A DNA stretch of 12,901 bases from JBMNNU01 sp050942695. Lineage in GTDB: Bacteria > Chloroflexota > UBA6077. The stretch lies in NCBI GenBank assembly GCA_050942695.1, contig JBMNNU010000078.1, positions 1 through 12,901 on the forward strand, in the 5' to 3' direction. Below the pieces are notes generated by a model, which was not told the DNA's origin, searched no databases, and saw only the letters and a list, made by a program, of their open reading frames with translations. The translations under genes and the position numbers were made by a program. Positions 6,661-12,901 of the stretch are shown one piece after another; within the stretch, counting starts at the first letter, position 1; every line of letters begins with the position of its first letter.

Positions 6661-8646
6661 TTGACCGGTTTACCTCAAATTAGTCGACGTTCTGCGGCCC
6701 TGGTCGCCACTGCTGCTGTTCTGCTGCTGGCAGTCCTTTCGGCCGCCTTCTTTATCTCCCCTGCAAGGGAGATAAATGGGCAGGTTGTGGATGCTGTCAC
6801 CGGGCAGCCTCTGCCGGAGGCAGTGGTGAATGCAGCCGGGCAGAGCCATTCCGTGGCCTCGGATGGGTCTTTCAATTTGCCCGCTCTCCGCTTTGGAAGC
6901 AGTCTGGCGGTCGAGGCTAGGGGCTATCTTCCCGCCAACAGTATCGTTGGGCTGAGTGACCGGCTTCAGATCACCTTGCAACCCAGGGTTCTGGAGGGAG
7001 AGGTTACCGATGCATCTACCGGCAAGGCTGTCTCCGGAGTTAGCGTGTCAGCAGGCCCACTCTCCGTCTTAACGGACGAGCAGGGCAGATTCCGACTGGT
7101 GGCGATCGAACAGGGTACCGAAGTTATCGCTCAGGCAGAGGGTTTCGTCACTCAAAGGTTCAGGTACGAGGAACAACCGATCAAAGATTTGGCTCTACAG
7201 CCCAACACTCTCACGATCATAGTAGCCAACCAGTACACAGGAGAGCCGGTGGAGGGCGCTGAAGCCACCGACGGGCGTTCGAAAGGGACCAGCGATCAGC
7301 AAGGCACGCTGCAGCTAAAATATCTCGCTGAGGGCGCGACCGTCTCCCTGCAAAAGGAGGGATTTGCCCCGGTTGAGATCGTTTTTTCTGAGTCCGGCAC
7401 GGTCGAGGCCAAGCTGCGGCCGGACACTGTGGTGGGGGTCGTCAAGGACCCCGAGGGGCGACCGATCGCAGGCGCATCCGTCTCGGATGGCGATTCCACC
7501 ACCAGCACCGACGAGCAGGGCTCTTTCAAGCTCACCGGTGTTGAGGAGAACGCTAAGCTCTCGGTTAGCGCCAACGGCTTCGAGAGGCGGCAACTTGAGG
7601 TGGGGCAACAAGCCGAAGTTGAAGTGGAGTTGAGACCCTTCGCGGCCAAGGGGCTCTACCTAACCTTCTATGGCGTAGGCGACGAAGGGCTGAGGAACCA
7701 CGTGCTTGAGCTGGCAGACCAGACGGAGATCAACGCCGTGGTCATCGATATCAAAGGGGACCGTGGGTGGATAGCCTATCCCAGCTCCGTCCCCATGGTG
7801 AAAGAGATTGGGGCGCAGCAGGAGATCATGATCGATGATCCCAAGCAGTTCCTGGCTGAGCTGAGGGATCGGGGGGTTTATACCATAGCCAGGATCGTAG
7901 CCTTCAAAGATAACCCGCTGGCCACCGCTAGGCCGGATCTGGCAGTGATCAACGCTAACACCGGCAGGCCATGGGTGGATAACGAAGGGCTGGCCTGGAC
8001 CAATGCTATGCTGGAGGAGGTTTGGGACTACAATATCGCTCTGGCCGTGGAGGCGATACAGTTGGGGTTCGACGAGGTGCAGTTCGACTACGTTCGCTTC
8101 CCCTCCGACGCCAGCGCCGGCAACTCGCTGGAGTCCATAGACCTCGGCCAGGAGAATCTGGAAGCCAACCGAGTGGCTGCCATCAGCGGGTTTCTCGCCA
8201 AGGCTAGCGAAGCAATCCACGCTGCGGGCGGCCTGGTTTCGGTCGACATCTTCGGCTACGTGGTCTGGCGCTATGACGATTTGGGGATAGGGCAGAGACT
8301 GGAGGAGGTGGCCGAGCATGTGGACTACGTATCGCCCATGGTTTACCCTAACCTTTTCTGGCATGGCCTCCCGATGGAAGATGGCGCGAAATATGGGAAC
8401 CAAGAGGCTGGTCTCTATCCCTACGAGATCGTTTACGAGAGCATGAAGGTCGCCGTCCAGCGGATCGGAGCAGCCAAACTGCGCCCCTGGTTGGAGTACT
8501 ACGATGACTACATAACCGGAAAGCAGTACACGGCGGCCGACATGGAAGCCCAGAAGCTGGCTACCTACGATAACGGGATCACCGGTTGGTTGTTCTGGGA
8601 TCCAACCAATCAGTTCAACAAGGGCGGTTTCGACCCCGAGAGATAA
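6661..8646 (+). CDS. Exported DUF4015 glycoside-hydrolase-like protein with four carboxypeptidase-regulatory-like repeats
   Basis: This 661-residue protein starts at TTG, with only a weak GGGGG about 7 bases before it. A positive N-terminus (SRR) and hydrophobic stretch 12-32 form a signal peptide or anchor; no lipobox cysteine is seen. Four repeats of about 73 residues follow (38-109, 110-182, 183-255, 256-329). They share the pattern G-x-V-x-D-x-x-T-G-x-P-(I/V)-x-G-A, then a DEQG turn, as in carboxypeptidase-regulatory-like beta sandwiches. Repeat 3 is the most divergent. From 330 (KGLYLTFYG) to about 655 is a TIM-barrel region of the DUF4015 putative glycoside hydrolase family, including INAVVIDIKGDRG and the hallmark FDEVQFDYVRFPSD at 470-483. 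D471, E472 and D476 are likely active-site residues. Substrate is unknown; cell-surface polysaccharide or exopolymer is a guess. Confidence 0.88.
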   Translation: MTGLPQISRRSAALVATAAVLLLAVLSAAFFISPAREINGQVVDAVTGQPLPEAVVNAAGQSHSVASDGSFNLPALRFGSSLAVEARGYLPANSIVGLSDRLQITLQPRVLEGEVTDASTGKAVSGVSVSAGPLSVLTDEQGRFRLVAIEQGTEVIAQAEGFVTQRFRYEEQPIKDLALQPNTLTIIVANQYTGEPVEGAEATDGRSKGTSDQQGTLQLKYLAEGATVSLQKEGFAPVEIVFSESGTVEAKLRPDTVVGVVKDPEGRPIAGASVSDGDSTTSTDEQGSFKLTGVEENAKLSVSANGFERRQLEVGQQAEVEVELRPFAAKGLYLTFYGVGDEGLRNHVLELADQTEINAVVIDIKGDRGWIAYPSSVPMVKEIGAQQEIMIDDPKQFLAELRDRGVYTIARIVAFKDNPLATARPDLAVINANTGRPWVDNEGLAWTNAMLEEVWDYNIALAVEAIQLGFDEVQFDYVRFPSDASAGNSLESIDLGQENLEANRVAAISGFLAKASEAIHAAGGLVSVDIFGYVVWRYDDLGIGQRLEEVAEHVDYVSPMVYPNLFWHGLPMEDGAKYGNQEAGLYPYEIVYESMKVAVQRIGAAKLRPWLEYYDDYITGKQYTAADMEAQKLATYDNGITGWLFWDPTNQFNKGGFDPER

Positions 8647-8699
8647 ATCGATAGCTGTAAAGCGAGCGACAGATCACTATGATGTACAGATTGCGCTGA

Positions 8700-9320
8700 T
8701 TGCCGGTGGCTATTCAACCTCACAACGACCCTTCAGAGAAAACGAACTCGCTCGCGAGCTCAAATGGCTTCGACCCCCGCAAACTGTTTGCCGCAGTCGG
8801 GGCTCTCCTACTCATTCTGTTTGCCGTTGCCCTGTATCAATGGGCAACCGGTGCTGCGGCAAAAGAGTTGGCCGGATGGGGCTACGCGGGGGTATTTCTT
8901 ATCATGATGGTATCGGGGAGCAGCACCTTCTTCCCGGTGCCCGGCCAGGCTACGGTTCTGGCTTCGGGGGCGCTCTGGAACCCTGTTCTGGTTGGCATTG
9001 CCGCTGGGCTGGGGAACGCCACTGGAGAAACCGTGGGATACCTGATTGCCAAGGCAGCTACCACGATGTTCGAGCAGATCAATCGGTCTAGGTGGGTCCT
9101 GCTTTTTCGTAGCTGGTTCGAGCGCTACGGCTTCTTCGCCATCCTGGCTATCGCCAGCATCCCTAATCCGTTATTCGATATCGTGGGCATCGTTGCTGCG
9201 ACGGCAGCTTACCCTCTTAGACGCTTCTGGATAGCCTGTGCCTTGGGAAACTCCGTGAAGTATATCGGCATGGCGTACTTTGCTAAGGCCGCAGGTTCCC
9301 TCTTTGGAGGAGCTTTCTGA
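8700..9320 (+). CDS. VTT/DedA-like integral membrane protein
   Basis: This 206-residue protein has a first membrane helix at about 28-47 and a VTT (formerly SNARE-associated) domain at about 65-195. Family-like features are FFPVPGQ (77-83), GNATGETVGYLIAK (105-118), and the late motif RYGFFAILAIASIPNPLFD (142-160) followed by a glycine-rich helix. VTT/DedA proteins are linked to lipid flipping and membrane homeostasis in bacteria and eukaryotes; the substrate here is not readable. TTG 8700 and GTG 8706 are both possible starts, and neither has a good Shine-Dalgarno. A TATGAT box at 8678-8683 could be its promoter, but the 53-base gap after the hydrolase gene also permits cotranscription. Confidence 0.85.
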   Translation: MPVAIQPHNDPSEKTNSLASSNGFDPRKLFAAVGALLLILFAVALYQWATGAAAKELAGWGYAGVFLIMMVSGSSTFFPVPGQATVLASGALWNPVLVGIAAGLGNATGETVGYLIAKAATTMFEQINRSRWVLLFRSWFERYGFFAILAIASIPNPLFDIVGIVAATAAYPLRRFWIACALGNSVKYIGMAYFAKAAGSLFGGAF

Positions 9321-9381
9321 GCTACCGCAACTGTAGCGAGTGACGTGGAACGGCGCGCTGACTCGTGATGCATAACCAAAA

Positions 9382-9390
9382 TGTTATGAT
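9382..9390 (+). promoter_or_regulatory. Extended -10 element upstream of the small membrane protein gene
   Basis: TGTTATGAT (TG at 9382-9383, TATGAT at 9385-9390) is a good extended -10 with no clear -35. It would give a leader of about 70 bases before ATG 9467. That leader contains a small palindrome, GTGTGGCACAC (9427-9437). A TTGACC at 9410-9415 lacks a matching -10. Confidence 0.35.
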
Positions 9391-9466
9391 GTAGGCAGTT
9401 AACCGGCATTTGACCTTTTGGATTGGGTGTGGCACACTGCAGATGAAAGAAAGAGAGGTGATCGTA

Positions 9467-9775
9467 ATGAGAAAAGAGGAAGGAACTGCAGTGGCGAGAA
9501 GACAATTCGACATACCGAACATTTTTCATACCGTAATGGCCGGGACTATTTGGTTCATAGGCCTGGGGGCGGTAGGTGCCGTTTCGGCCGTTACCGGCAA
9601 CCCTGATAGGTTTGGCGCAAGCATCGGTGTGATGGTTTTCGGAATCGTGGGGACCGGCATACTGTTGGCCACCTTAAGGGCTTTGAGGGGCTCCGACGAT
9701 GCCCAGCTACCTCAGTGTCTAACCGAAACATCGAGCATAAAAATTCAAAGGCGAGGAGCCAGCAAGGCCGCGTAA
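9467..9775 (+). CDS. Small two-helix membrane protein, unknown function
   Basis: This 102-residue protein has two hydrophobic segments, about 20-42 (FHTVMAGTIWFIGLGAVGAV) and about 50-68 (IGVMVFGIVGTGILLATL). The N-terminus is charged and the hydrophilic tail ends in RRGASKAA. I chose ATG 9467 because AGAGAGGTGATC (9452-9463) is a nearly perfect match to the anti-Shine-Dalgarno complement. In-frame ATGs at 9410 and 9443 have no such site. A strong terminator follows within 60 bases, so this is either a single-gene unit or the last gene after the VTT protein. I do not recognise the family. Good initiation signals plus the terminator support a real gene. Confidence 0.7.
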   Translation: MRKEEGTAVARRQFDIPNIFHTVMAGTIWFIGLGAVGAVSAVTGNPDRFGASIGVMVFGIVGTGILLATLRALRGSDDAQLPQCLTETSSIKIQRRGASKAA

Positions 9776-9806
9776 TCCATCAGTATCGCTAGCTTCTCCC
9801 TTTTTG

Positions 9807-9837
9807 AACCCGCCGAGTGTTCATCCCGGCGGGTTTT
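9807..9837 (+). terminator. Rho-independent terminator
   Basis: AACCCGCCG (9807-9815) pairs perfectly with CGGCGGGTT (9827-9835) over an 11-base loop. The stem runs into TTTT, followed by CGATT. On the opposite strand a weaker run (AAAAA at 9801-9805 on the minus strand reads as A, not T) makes it one-directional. It ends the small membrane protein transcript. Confidence 0.75.
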
Positions 9838-10010
9838 CGATTCCCCACTTTCCTGGTACCAGTCCTGCTCTTTCTCGGGGTGTAGGTAGCGTATGCGGGA
9901 TTGCGGCAATCGGACTGCGAACTACCTATTAGGGTGGCTTGACACCTCCGGGCGAAGCAGCGAGCCGCTATTCTCGGCTATGTCGACCGCTGGTTGGCGA
10001 AGAGGTACCG

Positions 10011-12302
10011 ATGCCAGGGGAACGGAAAACGACAGAGCAGCTTACTGCAGAGTTGGCAGAAGCACGTCGGTTAGCGGAGAGCTACCGCAGCATCCTCAAT
10101 AGCCAGGTTGAGATGATCTGCCGTTTCACGCCTGATGGTACCATCATATTTGCCAACGACAGCTTCGCGCGCCTCTATGGAAAGCGAGAAGGGGCGCAAC
10201 TGTTAGGAGAGAAACTGGAGCAACACATCCCTAGCCAACAACTTAGTAAGCTCAACAAGCTTCTCACTGACTTGAGTCCCCGGCAGCCTTCCGCCAGGCA
10301 CGAGCACAGGGTGACATCGCCCGGTGGAGAGGCCCGCTGGCTGCAGTGGACCAATAATGCTTTCTTCGACGAAGCGGGCAACCCGGTTGAATACCAATCG
10401 GTTGGCCTCGACATCACCGACCATAAGCTGGCTCGGGATGCGCTGCGGGAGAGCCGGAGAGAGCTATCCACCCTTATGAGCAATCTCCCAGGCATGGCCT
10501 ATCGTTGCCGCAACGATCGGAACTGGACTATGGATTTTCTCAGCGACGGTGCTGAGGAACTCACTGGCTATAAGGTCTCCGATCTCCTCTCCAATACTCG
10601 AGTCTCCTATGGACAGATCATCCACTCTGAGGACCGGGAGATGGTTTGGAAAGAGATTCAGGCTGCGCTGAAAGAGATGCGCCCATTCCAGATCACTTAC
10701 CGTATTACCACTGCTCAGGGGGAAGAGAAGTGGGTCTGGGAGCAGGGTCGCGGCGTCTTCTCAGAAGATGGGGAGCTGCTGGTGCTGGAGGGTTTTATCA
10801 CCGACGTTACCGATGCGATCCGCGCGGAAAACGCCCTACGAGAGCGAGAACGGCTGTTTCGGGCTATCTTCGATGGAGCGCCCATCGGTATGGCTCTGGC
10901 CGATCTCGAAGGGCATCCCATTCAGGTGAATGGTGTATTGAAGGAGATGCTCGGCTATAGCTTGGACGAACTCCGGGCAATGACCTTCACCAGCCTCACC
11001 CATCCGGACGATATTGCGGTGGGCCAGGAGCTCTTTGAAGAGTTGATAGAGGGTCGCCGGGATCGTTACAGCATAGAGAAACGTTACGTTCGGAAAGGCG
11101 GGTCGGCTTTCTGGGTGTGCATCTCAGCATCGCTGGTTAAAGATGCAGACGGCAAACCTATGAGCCTTCTCGTGATGGTGCAGGATATCGATTGGCGAAA
11201 GAAGGCCGAGGCCGAACGATCTCACCTGTTGGAAGAAGTTCAAAAGCGGGTAGCTGAGCTGGATGCAACCATCACCGCCATGGCCGATGGGGTAGTTATC
11301 TACGACTCTGAGGGATTCATCTCTCGCATGAACCCCTCTGCAAAGAGGATGCTTGGCTATGATCTGGAGCAGCGGAGGCTAAACCTGGACAGCAGGATCA
11401 AGCTGCTCAATATAGAGACGGTGGATGGGAAGCCGGTGAAGCCCAATGAGACACCCCCGTACCGCGCTCTCCGCGGCGAGACGGTGCAGGGTATGATAAT
11501 GGTTTTCCACCCTCCGAACGGCCGGAAACTCTGGGTTTCCTCCAGTGCGGCTCCTATCAAAGCGCCGGATGGGAAGATGCTGGGGGCTGTCTCCACGATT
11601 ACAGACATCACCCCAATCCGTGATCTTCAAGAGCAACGAAGCCTGCATATTCTTGGGATATCCCACGGGTTGCGGACCCCACTCACGGTTGTCCAGGGAC
11701 AAGCCCAACTGCTCCTTCGCGCCCTCGAAAGAGAGCGCCGGAATAACGGTATACGGCGAAGCGCCGAGACTATCGTATCATCCTCGCGGCGGATGAGCGT
11801 TATGCTGCGGGATCTGGTGGATCTCGCGGATCTGGAGATCGGCGAACCTTTGAAGCTGAACCTTGTGCCTGTCGATCTCCGGGCAACATTGTACGAACTG
11901 AAGCGTCGGCTGGCAGGGCTGCTGGCGACAGAGCGGGTCAGGGTAGATGCACCCGACGATCTTCCAAATGTGATGGCGGACCCGGATCGACTGGAGCGTA
12001 TTCTGTTGAACCTGCTGAGCAACGCTCTCAAATATTCCGATCCTAACACAGAAGTGATCGTTGCTCTGAGGCAACAGGGCGAGAATGTGGTGACCTCGAT
12101 AACGGATCGAGGCAAAGGTATCCCGCCTGAGGAACTGCCCACGCTGTTCCAGCGATACCGGCGCCCAATGCCTGTGCGAGAGAGCCTCGGGTTGGGACTC
12201 TATATCACCAGGGGATTGGTGGAGGCCCACGGAGGGAAGATCTGGGTGGAGAGTGAGGTGGGCAAGGGCAGCACCTTCAGCTTTACCCTTCCGGTAGCTT
12301 AG
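10011..12302 (+). CDS. Cytoplasmic four-PAS sensor histidine kinase with altered H-box
   Basis: This 763-residue protein has no signal peptide or membrane helix. A short coiled-coil-like start (1-22) is followed by four PAS modules at about 24-145, 150-275, 278-400 and 419-543. Modules 2 and 3 have PAC-like tails (EEKWVWEQGRGVFSEDGE; AFWVCISASLVKDADGKP). The HisKA segment (about 546-610) carries H552 in ISHGLRTPL; the usual acidic residue after the histidine is glycine (G553). The ATPase domain has an N-box around N667/N671, DRGKG at 699-703, and LGLGL around G727/G729. ATG 10011 is chosen because AGAGG (10001-10005) sits 5 bases upstream; the in-frame TTG 9939 has none. No response regulator gene is next to it, so its partner is elsewhere. 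The signals sensed are unknown. Confidence 0.9.
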   Translation: MPGERKTTEQLTAELAEARRLAESYRSILNSQVEMICRFTPDGTIIFANDSFARLYGKREGAQLLGEKLEQHIPSQQLSKLNKLLTDLSPRQPSARHEHRVTSPGGEARWLQWTNNAFFDEAGNPVEYQSVGLDITDHKLARDALRESRRELSTLMSNLPGMAYRCRNDRNWTMDFLSDGAEELTGYKVSDLLSNTRVSYGQIIHSEDREMVWKEIQAALKEMRPFQITYRITTAQGEEKWVWEQGRGVFSEDGELLVLEGFITDVTDAIRAENALRERERLFRAIFDGAPIGMALADLEGHPIQVNGVLKEMLGYSLDELRAMTFTSLTHPDDIAVGQELFEELIEGRRDRYSIEKRYVRKGGSAFWVCISASLVKDADGKPMSLLVMVQDIDWRKKAEAERSHLLEEVQKRVAELDATITAMADGVVIYDSEGFISRMNPSAKRMLGYDLEQRRLNLDSRIKLLNIETVDGKPVKPNETPPYRALRGETVQGMIMVFHPPNGRKLWVSSSAAPIKAPDGKMLGAVSTITDITPIRDLQEQRSLHILGISHGLRTPLTVVQGQAQLLLRALERERRNNGIRRSAETIVSSSRRMSVMLRDLVDLADLEIGEPLKLNLVPVDLRATLYELKRRLAGLLATERVRVDAPDDLPNVMADPDRLERILLNLLSNALKYSDPNTEVIVALRQQGENVVTSITDRGKGIPPEELPTLFQRYRRPMPVRESLGLGLYITRGLVEAHGGKIWVESEVGKGSTFSFTLPVA

Positions 12303-12317
12303 TTCGACGTTCCTCAA

Positions 12318-12393
12318 GTAGGGTAGGGTTTTTATCCCCTACCGTTTGACCTTCGTTTACCACGAGGCTGTAGGGGATAAACATCTGCCCTAC
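12318..12393. repeat. Inverted repeat between convergent kinase genes, possible two-way terminator
   Basis: The inner perfect 10-bp arms are TATCCCCTAC (12333-12342) and GTAGGGGATA (12370-12379), with a 27-base loop. Outer arms GTAGGG (12318-12323) and CCCTAC (12388-12393) extend the fold to 76 bases with imperfect pairing between. T-rich stretches (12329-12333) flank the inner stem. The right outer arm includes the stop codon of the minus-strand kinase. It shares the nine bases GCCCTACGT with the element at 6428-6557. It could end both transcripts, be a dispersed palindromic repeat, or both. Confidence 0.55.
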
Positions 12394-12901
12394 GTATCTG
12401 AAATCGGCAGAGTGAAGCTGAAGCTGCTGCCCTTTCCTAGCTCGCTCTCCGCCCAGATTTCGCCACCGTGAGCCTCTACCAGCATCTGGGTAATGTACAG
12501 CCCCAACCCCAGCCCCTCGGCCTTGCATGCGCCCTTTGCCCTGTAGAATCGTCGGAAGAGATAGGGCAGGTCCTCGGGGGCGATGCCGCCTCCCTGGTCG
12601 CTCACCGTTACCTGGACCATCCCGTCCCTGCTCTCTGTCGTCACTGTCACCTCAGTATCAGGTGGCGAGTACTTCAGCGCGTTGGATAGCAGGTTGGTGA
12701 ATATGCGCTCCAGGCGGTTGGGATCGGCAGAAACCTTGGGCATCCCCTTAGGTATCTGGAGTCTCACCCTCTGCATATCCAGAGCGTCCGAAAGCCGCCC
12801 CTTCAGGTCTGATAGGTAGTCACACAGGTCGATGGGCACCCTATCCAGCTTGAACTGCCCCGACTCCAGCCTTGCCATGTCGACGAGGTCCTGGATCATG
12901 G
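12390..12901 (-). CDS. Sensor histidine kinase, C-terminal part (N-terminus outside window)
   Basis: The frame is open to the right edge; 170 codons are visible, ending in SFTLPISDT. The ATG at 12899 falls inside the end of the HisKA helix (MIQDLVDMARLESGQF), so it is probably internal and the gene continues beyond the window. The ATPase domain is complete: NRLERIFTNLLSNALKYS (N-box), SDQGGGI (G1), LFRRFYRAKG (F-box) and GLGLGLYITQMLVEAHGG (G2). It is clearly a paralogue of the plus-strand kinase, with which it converges tail to tail. Unlike that protein it keeps a normal F-box. The H-box and any sensor domains are not visible. Confidence 0.88.
   Translation of the reverse strand, partial: MIQDLVDMARLESGQFKLDRVPIDLCDYLSDLKGRLSDALDMQRVRLQIPKGMPKVSADPNRLERIFTNLLSNALKYSPPDTEVTVTTESRDGMVQVTVSDQGGGIAPEDLPYLFRRFYRAKGACKAEGLGLGLYITQMLVEAHGGEIWAESELGKGSSFSFTLPISDT

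Noticed and set aside
7660..8403. Minus-strand 247-codon open frame opposite the DUF4015 domain
   Set aside because: The plus strand encodes an unmistakable conserved domain here; the antisense frame has no motif.
9939..9944. TTGACA, a perfect -35 box before the four-PAS kinase
   Set aside because: No -10-like hexamer lies 16-19 bases downstream; the nearest, TATTCT at 9969, is 24 bases away.
1..12901. Search for tRNA, rRNA, CRISPR arrays, transposases and phage or defence genes
   Set aside because: No regular spaced repeats, no cloverleaf-like genes and no transposase or integrase motifs were found; the only defence-like unit is the toxin-antitoxin pair.

Overview
The window is bacterial: compact genes, an ECF sigma/anti-sigma pair, a toxin-antitoxin pair and PAS histidine kinases, with moderately high GC. 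The gene mix (long single-pass anti-sigma factor, DUF4015 glycoside hydrolase with carboxypeptidase-like repeats, DUF815 ATPase, multi-PAS soluble kinases, GTG/TTG starts, possibly leaderless genes) would suit Chloroflexota. That placement is inference from family distribution; no marker gene is present.

Left part (1-2081). On the minus strand a multi-pass membrane protein with a long extracytoplasmic tail runs off the left edge, so its stop codon is outside the window. Back to back with it on the plus strand is a Phd-type antitoxin/PIN toxin operon with a 10-bp gene overlap. An interrupted palindrome over the operon's -10 box looks like its autorepression operator.

Middle (2245-6331). An ECF sigma factor and a 640-residue single-pass anti-sigma factor form an overlapping minus-strand operon. 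About 130-160 bases upstream of the sigma start is a GGAAC-N17-CGTC element on the same strand, which is what a self-activated ECF promoter should look like. The resulting leader of about 120 nt ends in an 8-bp hairpin that buries the whole Shine-Dalgarno sequence. Transcriptional feedback, translational gating and membrane anti-sigma control may therefore act in series. A divergent DUF815 AAA+ ATPase shares this intergenic region and may be leaderless.

Right part (6332-12901). A 130-bp nested inverted repeat lies upstream of a secreted or membrane-anchored protein made of four carboxypeptidase-regulatory-like repeats and a DUF4015 glycoside-hydrolase-like barrel. A VTT/DedA-type membrane protein, a small two-helix membrane protein and a clear terminator follow. 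Next is a cytoplasmic four-PAS histidine kinase with glycine in place of the acidic residue after the phospho-accepting histidine. A second, paralogous kinase enters tail to tail from the right edge. Between the two is another inverted repeat, whose right arm contains the second kinase's stop codon.

No RNA gene, CRISPR array, insertion sequence or phage gene was recognised. The strongest candidate for something undescribed is the layered control region of the sigma/anti-sigma operon (4725-4874).
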